Below, piece by piece: positions 42,687 through 51,273 of a stretch of DNA of 64,000 bases. The position numbers were made by a program, and so were the translations under genes. The first letter of the stretch is position 1. Each line of letters begins with the position of its first letter. A model generated the notes under the pieces. The model had not been told where the DNA came from. It saw only the letters and a program-made list of their open reading frames with translations, and made no database searches. The stretch comes from an uncultured Verrucomicrobiota bacterium (GTDB lineage: Bacteria; Verrucomicrobiota; Verrucomicrobiia; Opitutales; Opitutaceae), in the NCBI GenBank assembly GCA_903869675.1, contig CAIQAB010000015.1:1-64000 (forward strand), given 5' to 3'.

Positions 42687-44546
42687 TCAGGTCGGTGGAA
42701 TGGGCGGGGTGCGGTCCTCGCGCAGCGTCAGGGTGCCGTCGCCCGCGTGCTCGATTTTAAAGTGCCGGGAATGCACGTTGCGCAGGCTGCTGCGGTGGGC
42801 GATGGTCACGCAGGTCAGGCCGGGCAGGGCGGCGTGCAGCCGGTGGTAAAAGGCCAGCTCGGCGTTTTCATCGATCGCGGCGGTGGCCTCATCGAGAAAC
42901 AGCCACGCAGGGCGGTGCAGGAAAACGCGGGTGAGGGCGAGGCGTTGTTGTTCACCGCCGGAAAGAATCTGGGCCCAGTGGGCCTCCTCGTCGAGGCGGG
43001 TGGCGAGGGCGGGCAACTCGCACCACTCGAGCGCGCGGATGCAGGTGGCGTCATCGTAACCCTCAGGGGGGCGCGGATAGGCGAGGGCGGCCCGGAGCGT
43101 GCCGATAGGCAGGTAGGGCTTTTGCGGCATCACCATGCAGTCGAAGGGCACGGGCAGGAGCACCCGCCCTCGTTCATAGGGCCACAGTCCGACGAGGGCC
43201 CGCAGGATGGTGCTCTTGCCGCTGCCGGACGGGCCGGTGATCAGCACGGAATCGCCGGGGCTCACGGTGAAGCTGAACGGCGCCAGCAGCAACCGGCCGT
43301 CGGGGCGGAAGAGCGCGAGGTCGGAGACCTCCAGCCGGTCCTCGCTGCGCCCGGTGGCGTAGACCGCGCTCTGGGTTTCGCGCAGGCGGCGGGAGTGCTC
43401 GATGCCACGCATGAAGCCGTCGAGGCGTTCGGTGATGGCCCACCACTGGGCGATGGTTTCGTAGGAATTAACAAAAAAATTCAGGCTGCTCTGCACCCGG
43501 CTGAAGGCGCCGGCCAGCTGGGTGAGTTGCCCGAGCGAGATCGCGCCGGCGAAGAAACGAGGGGCCGAGAGAAACAGCGGCACGACGTCGGAGAGGCGGT
43601 AGTAGACGGATTTGAAGGCGTTGAGGTGGAGGCGGCGGATCAGGGTGGCGTTGAAATTACCCACGATGCGGGTGAAGCTCAGCCCGAGGGTGCGGCGCTC
43701 GGCGGTCTCGCCTTGGACTAGGGCGGTGCTCTCGCTGTTCTCACGCAGACGGACGAGCCCGAAGCGGAAGTCGGCCTCGAGTTTCTGCATCTCGTAGTTC
43801 AGCCCGATGATGGGGCGGCCGACACGACCGACCAGCCACATGCCGGCCAGCGAGTAGGCGAGGCACATCCAGACCAGGTGTCCGGGGATGCCGGCAAAGG
43901 CATCGGTGAAGCCTACATACAGGGACCAGACCAGTTCCACGGGCTTGGTCAGCCACACGATGTGATCGGGCAGGGCGGGAAACGGTGACGCCGCGGGAGT
44001 GTGCGCGGGGAAGCCGGAGGAGAGGGACCAAAGGATGACGACGAACGATACCAGCGCGGCGATGGCGGCAAAGAGCTGCATGGCGAGGTCGAGGCCGGTG
44101 AAGACAAACGCGCGGATGTCTTCGCTGATGCGCTGGTCGGGGTTGTCGCCTTGATGCCCGCCGAGCTGGCCGAGGTAGTGGGCGCGATCGCCGAGCCAGT
44201 CGCGCAAGAAGCGGTCCGTCATCCAGCGGCGCCAACGGATTTTCAGCGACGAGAACAGATAATCCTCGGCCAGCCAGAAGGTGATCGAGCAGACCACCAG
44301 TCCGAGCATGGCCACGCCCAGGTGCACGAAGTAGGCGTAGTCGCCCTTCTGGACGGTGTCGAAAAACTCGCGGTTCCAGTAGGAGAGCCGGACGGCGATC
44401 CAGTTTTGCGCCAGCGTGAGCAACAGGACGGCGCCGAGCAGGATACGGGCGGGCCAGCGTTCCTCCGAGACCCAGAAGGGCCGGACGAGGGCGAGCAGGA
44501 GGCGGCTTTGAGCGAGGAGCAGGCGGGGCACGGGCGACGGGGCCAT
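42687..44546 (-). CDS. SbmA/BacA-YddA type ABC transporter, fused permease and ATPase
   Basis: This 619-residue protein has an N-terminal membrane domain (about 1-370) with NREFFDTVQKGDY, a family marker of the SbmA/BacA and vitamin B12 / very-long-chain acyl group (ABC_membrane_2). A C-terminal ATPase follows, with Walker A GPSGSGKST at residues 438-446, the signature LSGGEQQR near 528 and Walker B LFLDEATAAID. Relatives move peptides, cobalamin or acyl-CoA. The substrate is not evident from the neighbours. It is convergent with the isomerase-like gene. Confidence 0.88.
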   Translation of the reverse strand: MAPSPVPRLLLAQSRLLLALVRPFWVSEERWPARILLGAVLLLTLAQNWIAVRLSYWNREFFDTVQKGDYAYFVHLGVAMLGLVVCSITFWLAEDYLFSSLKIRWRRWMTDRFLRDWLGDRAHYLGQLGGHQGDNPDQRISEDIRAFVFTGLDLAMQLFAAIAALVSFVVILWSLSSGFPAHTPAASPFPALPDHIVWLTKPVELVWSLYVGFTDAFAGIPGHLVWMCLAYSLAGMWLVGRVGRPIIGLNYEMQKLEADFRFGLVRLRENSESTALVQGETAERRTLGLSFTRIVGNFNATLIRRLHLNAFKSVYYRLSDVVPLFLSAPRFFAGAISLGQLTQLAGAFSRVQSSLNFFVNSYETIAQWWAITERLDGFMRGIEHSRRLRETQSAVYATGRSEDRLEVSDLALFRPDGRLLLAPFSFTVSPGDSVLITGPSGSGKSTILRALVGLWPYERGRVLLPVPFDCMVMPQKPYLPIGTLRAALAYPRPPEGYDDATCIRALEWCELPALATRLDEEAHWAQILSGGEQQRLALTRVFLHRPAWLFLDEATAAIDENAELAFYHRLHAALPGLTCVTIAHRSSLRNVHSRHFKIEHAGDGTLTLREDRTPPIPPT

Positions 44547-44628
44547 ATCGCAATGGTGAAGTCCGCCGGGCGCAAGGAGGCAGACGGGCCGGTCGCGGCG
44601 GCGTTACCTCGTCTTTACGGTGCGCGCC

Positions 44629-44657
44629 TTGACAGGGGGTTAGGCGAGCCCTACCCG
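44629..44657 (+). promoter_or_regulatory. Candidate promoter of the HNH gene
   Basis: TTGACA (44629-44634) is followed by TACCCG (44652-44657) with a 17-base spacer. The predicted start point lies about five bases before the ATG at 44670, so the mRNA would be nearly leaderless. Confidence 0.45.
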
Positions 44658-44669
44658 ATAGGGCCCAAC

Positions 44670-45287
44670 ATGGAGCTTGTCCTAGATCAGCCGGTGTTGG
44701 TCCTGAATCGCCTCTGGCAGGCGGTAAACGTCATCTGCGCCAAGCGCGCATTTGCTCTTCTGGCCCGCGGCCACGCGGCCGTGATCCATCATTACCGGGA
44801 TGATTTTCGCGTTTTCTCGTTCCTGGATTGGATGGATTTTTCCCGGGTAAATCCGCCGGTCGAGGCGCTCGACACCGTGCACACCCCGCGCACGACGATC
44901 CGCCTCCCGCGGGTGATCCTGCTGACTTTTTTTGACCGGTTGCCGACGAAGGAGCTGAAACTTACCCGCAGCAACGTCTTCACCCGCGACAAGGATACCT
45001 GCCAGTATTGCGGCCGGATTTTTCCCCGCGAGGAGCTGAATCTCGACCACGTGATCCCGCGGGATCGCGGAGGCCGGACGACTTGGGAAAACATCGTCTG
45101 CTCCTGCATCAAGTGTAATTCCCGCAAGGCCAACCGCCTCCCGCACGAGGCCCATATGCGCCTCGTCTGCAAGCCCGTGCGTCCGAAGTGGCGTCCGGTG
45201 ATCTCGCTCGTGCTGAACAACCGCCAGCGCGAGCGGTGGAAGGATTTCCTCGATCTGGCCTACTGGAACGTGGAGCTGGAGGATTAG
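44670..45287 (+). CDS. HNH endonuclease family protein
   Basis: This 205-residue protein has an HNH/treble-clef domain with Cys111 and Cys114 (CQYC), LDHVIP (Asp126, His127), Asn141 and Cys146/Cys149 (SCIKCN). The N-terminal 100 residues (VLVLNRLWQAVNVICAKRAF) are typical of a widespread stand-alone HNH family. Its biological role is not well defined. No toxin, restriction or phage gene is near, so a housekeeping or repair role is as likely as defence. Open frame extending left of 44670 overlaps the ABC transporter antisense and is not coding. Confidence 0.85.
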   Translation: MELVLDQPVLVLNRLWQAVNVICAKRAFALLARGHAAVIHHYRDDFRVFSFLDWMDFSRVNPPVEALDTVHTPRTTIRLPRVILLTFFDRLPTKELKLTRSNVFTRDKDTCQYCGRIFPREELNLDHVIPRDRGGRTTWENIVCSCIKCNSRKANRLPHEAHMRLVCKPVRPKWRPVISLVLNNRQRERWKDFLDLAYWNVELED

Positions 45288-45359
45288 GATTTATCCGGGC
45301 CATAAACCCGCCGTCCGCGAGAGGATACACCCGCTCCGCCGAGGCGACCGAGGCGGAGG

Positions 45360-45403
45360 TGGACCAGCGGTCCAGGCCGCCGAAGGCCACGCTGGACCAG
45401 CGA
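45360..45403. repeat. REP-like intergenic repeat cluster
   Basis: The 147-bp convergent gap between the HNH and YhbY-like genes holds TGGACCAGCG twice (45360-45369 and 45393-45402). GGACC/GGTCC pairs around AGC in the first, and CGCTGG/CCAGCG nearly pairs in the second. It looks like a dispersed REP or bidirectional terminator element. Copies elsewhere were not found in this window. Confidence 0.45.
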
Positions 45404-45434
45404 GTTTCTCCTCCGGCCGGCGCGCAAGAGGAGT

Positions 45435-45731
45435 TTATTTCCCGGGCAGATCCCGGCCCTTCGGCCGGAAGAGCACGGCATCCTTGCCGATCATGCCGAC
45501 GTAGGTGCACTGGCCGTGTTTCACGAGATGGGCGATGTGCCCGGCGCGGGCGGGGCGGGCGGTGGCGAGCAGGCGAACCTTCACCAGATCGCGCTCCTGA
45601 AACGTCTTGGCCAGGCGGGCGTAGAATTCAGGCGTGAGGACGCCGTCGGTGATTTTGAAGGCAAACTCCAGCTGGCCGGCGTCGGCGAGCAGCCGGGTTT
45701 TGAGTGCATCGCCAAGGGTGGATTCGGACAT
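45435..45731 (-). CDS. YhbY/CRM-like RNA-binding protein
   Basis: This 98-residue protein starts at the ATG 45731 (MSESTLGDALKTRLL). It matches the CRS1-YhbY fold in order: GVLTPEFYARLAKTFQERDLVKVRLL, then a charged helix, then KHGQCTYVGMIGKDAVLFR. YhbY-type proteins bind pre-50S ribosomes. The GxxG motif between helix and strand is reduced here (ARPARAG). An upstream 28-residue extension is unlikely. It is divergent from the signal peptidase gene. Confidence 0.7.
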   Translation of the reverse strand: MSESTLGDALKTRLLADAGQLEFAFKITDGVLTPEFYARLAKTFQERDLVKVRLLATARPARAGHIAHLVKHGQCTYVGMIGKDAVLFRPKGRDLPGK

Positions 45732-45816
45732 TGGCCAAGGGAAGGCGCGGGCGGGGTGCATGGCAAAAGGGAATTTCCTTCCGCCCGAGGCGCGCTTCGC
45801 GTGCAGTGGTGTCACT

Positions 45817-45826
45817 CCCCCCCCCC
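45817..45826 (+). repeat. C10 homopolymer before lepB
   Basis: Ten consecutive cytosines lie nine bases before the signal peptidase ATG, followed by TTTTCCTCC. Long C tracts can slip during replication and change expression. Confidence 0.7.
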
Positions 45827-45835
45827 TTTTCCTCC

Positions 45836-47134
45836 ATGTTCGGCCTTTTCGTTTCCCAGCATCAAAAAACCCGCCGCCTCGCCGCTGACTGGCTCGAACT
45901 CGCCGAGAAGGTGTTTAACTACCGCCGCGATGTGCTGCCCGCCGGCGACCTCGCCGCGCTCCAGGCCGCCACGGGCGATGTGCGCCGCTTGGTGCGCGAA
46001 AAGGCCGACACCGCGCGGCTAAAGCTCGGCATCGACGGGCTGGAGGCCGTGCTCCGCCGCACCGGCGGCGCGCATTACCCGAAATCCGGGCTGGTGGAGA
46101 ACGTGGAGTTCTTCCTCGTCGCCGCCATCGTTATCCTCGGCCTGCGCGCCTACTACGTGCAGCCCTTTAAGATCCCCACCAATTCGATGTGGCCCTCCTA
46201 CTACGGCATGACCGGGCAGGTCTATGCCAGCCGGGCGGACGAGCCTTCCGCGCCGCGCCGCGTTTTGGATATGGCGGCGGTCGGCGCCAGTGCCCGCCGG
46301 ATCGATGCACCCGCCGACGGCGAGGTATTGCTGCCGCTGGGCGGCGGCCGGGGCATCGTCGCCTACCAGGAAGTGGCCGGCCGTTCCTGGCTCGTGATGC
46401 CCACCCGTTTGCGCCAGTATCGGCTCTTTATCGGCGAGCGCTCGGTGGATGTGCAGGTGCCGCTGGATTTCGACATGGACTGGGTGCTGCGGGATACGTT
46501 TTTCCCCGGCGACCCCCGCTCGCTCAGCGAGATCGTCAACGCCAGGCGCGAGAGCGGCGAACTGCTCGCCGCGCAGGTAAACACCGCTGCGGGCCCCCAG
46601 CGGGCCTACTTCCTGCGCACCGGCAGGATGCTCAAGGCCGGCGATCGCGCGCTCTCCTTTGACATTTTGACCGGCGACCAGCTCTTCGTCGATCGCCTCA
46701 GTTACCACTTTGTGCGCCCGCAGGTGGGGCAGGGCTTTGTTTTCCGCACCGATCACATCAAGAGCCGCTACATGACCGATGCCAGCGGCAAGCAGGTGGA
46801 GAGCTACTACATCAAGCGACTCGTCGGTGTGCCCGGCGATACCCTGCGCATCGCGAACTACACGCTCATCCGCAACGGCGCGCCCATCACGGGTGCGCCG
46901 GCCTTCGATAAAAATGCGCATCGGGCGGAGCGTTACGTCGGCTACCGCCAGGAGGGCTCGTTCAAGGATGGTGCCGAGGTGGTGATCCCGCCGGGCCAAT
47001 ACCTGCCCTTGGGGGACAACTCCGCCAACAGTCTCGACGGCCGTTACTGGGGCACGGTGGCCGCGGCGGACGTAGTAGGCCGGCCCCTGTTTATCTACTA
47101 CCCCTTCACCACTCGCTGGGGCGTGGCACCGTAG
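45836..47134 (+). CDS. lepB: Signal peptidase I with large internal insertion
   Basis: This 432-residue protein has a predicted coiled N-terminal cytoplasmic part (1-85), one membrane helix (about 88-104), the catalytic Ser117 in IPTNSMWPS, the general-base Lys327 in YYIKRLVGVPGD, and the box E GDNSANSLDGRYWG. It removes signal peptides at the outer face of the inner membrane. About 210 residues separate Ser and Lys, compared with roughly 55 in E. coli LepB, so a domain of about 150 residues is inserted. The ATG at 45836 is preferred because the longer frame is not conserved-looking. Confidence 0.93.
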   Translation: MFGLFVSQHQKTRRLAADWLELAEKVFNYRRDVLPAGDLAALQAATGDVRRLVREKADTARLKLGIDGLEAVLRRTGGAHYPKSGLVENVEFFLVAAIVILGLRAYYVQPFKIPTNSMWPSYYGMTGQVYASRADEPSAPRRVLDMAAVGASARRIDAPADGEVLLPLGGGRGIVAYQEVAGRSWLVMPTRLRQYRLFIGERSVDVQVPLDFDMDWVLRDTFFPGDPRSLSEIVNARRESGELLAAQVNTAAGPQRAYFLRTGRMLKAGDRALSFDILTGDQLFVDRLSYHFVRPQVGQGFVFRTDHIKSRYMTDASGKQVESYYIKRLVGVPGDTLRIANYTLIRNGAPITGAPAFDKNAHRAERYVGYRQEGSFKDGAEVVIPPGQYLPLGDNSANSLDGRYWGTVAAADVVGRPLFIYYPFTTRWGVAP

Positions 47135-47152
47135 GCGCGGAGGCGGCCGGGT

Positions 47153-48136
47153 TCAGAGGTCGAAGTGGCAGGCGACTTGGTGGTCGGGGCGCGATGGGTC
47201 GGGCTGGCGGAGGGCGGGTTTTTCCGCGCGGCAGCGTTCCGTGGCGTGAGGGCAACGCGCGTGAAAAGGACAGCCAACCGGCGGGTGGATGGGCGAGGGA
47301 ACGTCGCCGCTCAGCACGATACGTTTGGAACGGCGGCCCGGCTCGGCTACCGGGATGGCGGAGATGAGGGCGCGGGTATAAGGATGGGCGGCACGGCGGT
47401 AGAGCGTATCGGCGTCGGCCAGCTCGACGATGTGACCGAGATACATCACGGCGACGCGGTCGGACACATGTTTCACCACCGCCAGATCGTGCGCGATAAA
47501 GAGGTAAGCCAGCCCGAGCTCGCGTTGCAGGTCGAGTAACAGGTTCAGGATCTGCCCCTGGATGGACACATCGAGGGCGGAGACCGGTTCGTCGCAAATG
47601 ATGAGCTTCGGGTTCAACGCGAGGGCACGGGCGATGCCAATGCGCTGGCGTTGGCCGCCGGAGAACTCGAAAGGGAAACGGTCGGCGGCGGAGGCCGGCA
47701 GGCCGACGCGGTCCAGCAGGGCGGCGACCCGCGCGGTCCGGTCCGCAGCGGTGCCGATGCGGTGGATGATGAACGGCTCGGCGAGCAATTCGCCGACGGA
47801 GTGGCGGGCGTTTAGCGACTCGCCGGGGTCCTGGAAGACCATCTGGACCTCGCGGCGCAGGGGCTTGAGCGCGCTTTGGCTGAGCGGGGCGAGATCGCGG
47901 CCGTTGAATAAAATACGACCGGCCGTCGGCGAGTGCAGGCGGACGATGGCCTTGCCCAGGGTGGATTTGCCGCAACCGGACTCACCGACCAGCCCGAGCG
48001 TCTCGCCGGATTGCAGGGTGAGCGAGACGCCGTCGACCGCGCGGCACCAGGCGCGGGCGCGCCGCCATATCCCGCCGCGCACGGGGAAGTGCATGCGCAG
48101 ATCCTGGACTTCGAGGAGTGGAGGGGCGGGGGGCAT
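47153..48136 (-). CDS. Peptide ABC importer ATPase (OppF/DppF-like)
   Basis: This 327-residue ATPase has Walker [10 protein letters not shown], signature [15 protein letters not shown] and Walker [15 protein letters not shown], with the OppF-type C-terminal oligopeptide extension ending in a Cys-containing [14 protein letters not shown] zinc/iron-like motif. It energises uptake through the permeases at 51274-53413. The ATG at 48136 is chosen over one 33 bases upstream, which falls in a repeat. It is last in a five-gene operon. Confidence 0.92.
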   Translation of the reverse strand: MPPAPPLLEVQDLRMHFPVRGGIWRRARAWCRAVDGVSLTLQSGETLGLVGESGCGKSTLGKAIVRLHSPTAGRILFNGRDLAPLSQSALKPLRREVQMVFQDPGESLNARHSVGELLAEPFIIHRIGTAADRTARVAALLDRVGLPASAADRFPFEFSGGQRQRIGIARALALNPKLIICDEPVSALDVSIQGQILNLLLDLQRELGLAYLFIAHDLAVVKHVSDRVAVMYLGHIVELADADTLYRRAAHPYTRALISAIPVAEPGRRSKRIVLSGDVPSPIHPPVGCPFHARCPHATERCRAEKPALRQPDPSRPDHQVACHFDL

Positions 48137-48143
48137 GGAGGAG

Positions 48144-48174
48144 TTAACGACGGAACACACTAAACACACGAATG
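48144..48174. repeat. Degenerate heptad-type spacer repeat, copy A
   Basis: The spacer before the OppF-like gene contains an ACxxACGGAACACAC-type repeat (TTAACGACGGAACACACTAA and onward). It shares TTAAC-ACG-AA with copies near 20698 and 49198, in a loose seven-base rhythm. Confidence 0.4.
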
Positions 48175-48201
48175 GGCCGGGCTATCACGGCTGTCTGGAG
48201 T

Positions 48202-49188
48202 TCATGGTTTTAAATTCGGGATTTCGCGCCAGTGGTGGCAGGCGACGGTGTGGCCTTCAGTGATGGTTTCGAGGGGGGGCGGGGTGGCGCAGGCGGGGGT
48301 GGCTAGGGCGCAGCGATTGGCGAAGCGGCAGCCGGGGGGCATCTCGGCGAGGGAAGGCACGAGGCCGGGGATGGTGGCGAGGCGGGTTTTTCGCCCGGCT
48401 TCCAGACTCGGCACGGCGGCGAGCAGGCCGCGCGTGTAGGGGTGGGCGGGGCGCGCGAAGATCGCCTCGACCGGGCCCTGTTCGGCGATGCGACCGGCAT
48501 ACATCACCACCACTTCGTCGCACATCTCGGCCACGACCCCGAGATCGTGGGTAATGAGCAGGATGGCCATGCCCAACTCGCGTTGCAGACCGCGCAGCAG
48601 GTCGAGGATCTGCGCCTGGATGGTAACATCGAGGGCGGTGGTGGGCTCGTCGGCGATCAGGAGGGCGGGCGAGCAGGCCAGGGCCATGGCGATGACGACG
48701 CGCTGGCGCATGCCGCCGGAGAGTTGGTGGGGGTATTCCTGGGCGCGGATCTCAGGTGAAGGGATGCCGACCTTGGCGAGCATCTCGACCGCGAGACGGG
48801 CGGCTTCGCGTTTATCCCGGGTGCGGTGGAGGAGAAAGACCTCCGCGAGTTGGCGGCCGATGCGGTGGACGGGGTTCAGGGCGGTCATGGGCTCCTGAAA
48901 AACCATCCCGATGCGGCCGCCGCGGATGCGGAGCAGCTCCGCCGTTGAAGCCGCGGCGATGTTCGTGCCCTCAAAGTGGATGGAACCGCCGACGATGCGG
49001 CCGGAGGGGCGCGGGAGCAGGCCGAGCAGGGAGAGTGCGGTCACGCTTTTGCCGCAGCCGGATTCGCCAACCAGGCCGAGGGTGCGGCCGCGCGGGATGG
49101 CCAAGCTGATGCCGTCCACGGCGCGCAGCAGGCCGGCGTCGGTATCGAAGGCGACGGCGAGATCGCGGACGGTCAGAAGGTCGGGCAT
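48202..49188 (-). CDS. Peptide ABC importer ATPase (OppD/DppD-like)
   Basis: This 328-residue ATPase has Walker [10 protein letters not shown], signature [15 protein letters not shown] and Walker [15 protein letters not shown], with the OppD-type C-terminal [14 protein letters not shown] motif. It pairs with the OppF-like protein as an asymmetric ATPase dimer. In E. coli YejABEF the two ATPases are fused as YejF; here they are separate genes. The start is preceded by TTTCCTCCG, the complement of a Shine-Dalgarno sequence. Confidence 0.93.
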   Translation of the reverse strand: MPDLLTVRDLAVAFDTDAGLLRAVDGISLAIPRGRTLGLVGESGCGKSVTALSLLGLLPRPSGRIVGGSIHFEGTNIAAASTAELLRIRGGRIGMVFQEPMTALNPVHRIGRQLAEVFLLHRTRDKREAARLAVEMLAKVGIPSPEIRAQEYPHQLSGGMRQRVVIAMALACSPALLIADEPTTALDVTIQAQILDLLRGLQRELGMAILLITHDLGVVAEMCDEVVVMYAGRIAEQGPVEAIFARPAHPYTRGLLAAVPSLEAGRKTRLATIPGLVPSLAEMPPGCRFANRCALATPACATPPPLETITEGHTVACHHWREIPNLKP

Positions 49189-49197
49189 CGGAGGAAA

Positions 49198-49228
49198 CTA
49201 ACCACGAAGAAAACGAAGAGCAGAATGG
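49198..49228. repeat. Degenerate heptad-type spacer repeat, copy B
   Basis: CTAACCACGAAGAAAACGAA and what follows form a loose ACGAA-spaced heptad repeat in the spacer between the OppD-like and solute-binding protein genes. Confidence 0.4.
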
Positions 49229-49253
49229 CGGGCGCGAAGTGGCCGGAGGGGGC

Positions 49254-51251
49254 TCATTCTTTGACTTTCCATTGTTCGTAGCTGCGGACGGAGGGCGGGA
49301 AGGATTTGGACTCGTCGCGGCGGACGGCGAGGGTTTCCGGACGGACGGCGTTGTCCAGCCAGTGGACGTTTTGCTCGAAGGCGTCGGTGGAAAAACGCAC
49401 GTTAAAATTCTCCGGGAAGCGCACCCAGCGCCAGGTGGCGACGCGGTAGAAGGGGCGCACGAAGCCGGGGGAGAACGAGGCGTCCTCGTAGAGTATTTCT
49501 TCGATTTGGCGACCCAGGCCGCGCATCTCGTCGAGGCTCTCGGAGCGATCGTAGCGGGTGATCAGGGCGTCGAGCGCGGGGATGGCGATGGTCTGGAGGT
49601 TATTGGTCTGGACCTTCACCTTGCGGTCGGGATTCGGGGTAAGCCCGTCGGCAAGGAAGGGTTGGTCGTAGGCGTTGTTTGAGTGGTAACATTCCCAGTA
49701 GCGAGGGAAGGGCTCGACGCCGACATTGAAGGCGGCGAAGGCGAGGTCGTGGTTTTTCTCCTGCACCTTTTTCCAGTAAGCGGAGGAGTCGAGGGTCTCG
49801 ATCTGGAGGTCGAGGCCGGCTTTGCGGGCCTCCTGCTGGAGGATCACGAGCACGGGGGTGAGGCTTTCGTAACCGTTGTTTACGGAGAGAGAGAGATGGG
49901 TGCCGGCGGCGTTTACGAGGATGCCGTCAGGGCCGCGCTGGCGGAAGCCGGCTCGGGCGAAGTGTTCGGCGGCGAGGGCGAGGTCGAAGGGACGCGCGCG
50001 CAGGGTGGGGTGGCTCATGTCGCCGAAGCCATCGGAGGGGGTGTTCAGGCGGCTGTAGCCGTCGCGGAAGAACTGCTTGATCACGAGTTCCCAATTCAGT
50101 GCGTATTGGATGCCGAGGCGGATCTCGCGATCGGCGAGCAGGGGGCGGGCGGTGTTCATCCACAGGCCGTAGTTGGGGCGGGGGATGTCGTTAAAAAAAG
50201 TGGATTTATGAATGAGGCCACGGGTCACGCGAGGGTCCGAGTCGGGCAGGCGGTCGTAGTGGTATTCGGCGAGGTTCATGCCGAAGGCCTCCAATTCGCC
50301 GGCGAGAAAGGCTTCCCAGGCGGTGGGGGTCTCGCGAATCACGCGGAGGCGAAGCTGAGCGGGGTTGAAGCGGTAGCGGAACTGGCGCTTATCGTTGGCC
50401 CACCAGTCGGGCTGGCGCTCGAAGGTGATGGAGTTGCGGTTGGTCAGGGTGCGTTGCTGCTCGGCCGGGGTGAGCACGTAGGGGCCGGTGGTGGGGATGA
50501 AGCGCCAGTTGTAGCGGGTGACGAAATCGGGGCCGACCTCGCGGTAGAAATGCCGGGGCACCGGGGAATTCTCGAGCACACGGGCGAGCATGTCCGGCCG
50601 GGCCTCCTTGATGGTGATGGCGAAGGTGCGGTCGTCGTAACGAGTCACGCAGGTGTAGTTTTCGCCGATACCGAACCAATTGTTATACCACGGGGCCTGA
50701 ATGTAGCTGCTCTGGTAGAACCAGAACATAAAAAAAACGTCATCGGTGGTGACCGGCGGTCCGTCGCTCCATCGGGCCCTTGGGTCGAGGCGCACGTAGA
50801 CGGTGCGGCTGGGGGCATCGACGGCCCAGGCTTCGGCGAGCCCGGGGTAGTGGCGGTGGGGCCCGGCCACGTCGGGGTGCAGGTGGCCGAATTTTATCAC
50901 ATAGTCATCAAGCAGGTAATTCCGGAAACCATTGTTCGAGTCCGGCCCGACGGTGCGGAGGGTGGGCGGGAAATCCTGGATGCGCTCGTTCCATACTCCG
51001 CCGCGGATGCGTGCGGGCGAGCCGATCTCGGGGAGGTCGCCGGCGTCCGTCCATGCGAGGTCGGAGGGGAGGTCGGCAGGGGTCTTGGAAACGAAGAAAT
51101 CCGGGTGTGCGGCGTAGTAAGCCTGCACCTCGGCGGTGTTGTCGATCGTGGCCGGGGTATCGTTGCTGCCGGCGCGGGGGGCGGGGTCTTTCGAGCCGGA
51201 GCAGGCGGCGAGCAGCAGGCAGGAGACGGCAAGGAGGCGGCGGAGGAACAT
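49254..51251 (-). CDS. Lipoprotein solute-binding protein of peptide ABC importer (YejA/OppA-like)
   Basis: This 665-residue protein has a lipoprotein signal with the lipobox LLAAC (Cys17). The fold is solute-binding family 5: early DYVIKFGHLHPDVAGPHRHY, mid WSDGPPVTTDDVFFMFWFY and the C-terminal lobe-closing segment. It is large, as YejA-type binding proteins are. The start at 51251 leaves a 22-base gap to the permease. Being a lipoprotein, it should sit in the periplasm anchored to a membrane and deliver peptides to the YejB/YejE-like permeases. Confidence 0.9.
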   Translation of the reverse strand: MFLRRLLAVSCLLLAACSGSKDPAPRAGSNDTPATIDNTAEVQAYYAAHPDFFVSKTPADLPSDLAWTDAGDLPEIGSPARIRGGVWNERIQDFPPTLRTVGPDSNNGFRNYLLDDYVIKFGHLHPDVAGPHRHYPGLAEAWAVDAPSRTVYVRLDPRARWSDGPPVTTDDVFFMFWFYQSSYIQAPWYNNWFGIGENYTCVTRYDDRTFAITIKEARPDMLARVLENSPVPRHFYREVGPDFVTRYNWRFIPTTGPYVLTPAEQQRTLTNRNSITFERQPDWWANDKRQFRYRFNPAQLRLRVIRETPTAWEAFLAGELEAFGMNLAEYHYDRLPDSDPRVTRGLIHKSTFFNDIPRPNYGLWMNTARPLLADREIRLGIQYALNWELVIKQFFRDGYSRLNTPSDGFGDMSHPTLRARPFDLALAAEHFARAGFRQRGPDGILVNAAGTHLSLSVNNGYESLTPVLVILQQEARKAGLDLQIETLDSSAYWKKVQEKNHDLAFAAFNVGVEPFPRYWECYHSNNAYDQPFLADGLTPNPDRKVKVQTNNLQTIAIPALDALITRYDRSESLDEMRGLGRQIEEILYEDASFSPGFVRPFYRVATWRWVRFPENFNVRFSTDAFEQNVHWLDNAVRPETLAVRRDESKSFPPSVRSYEQWKVKE

Positions 51252-51273
51252 CGGGAAGAAGGGAGAGGCGGGT

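Noticed and set aside
44001-44669. Upstream extension of the HNH gene
   Set aside because: It runs antisense through the ABC transporter and has no HNH-family similarity; the TTGACA element at 44629 favours the ATG at 44670.
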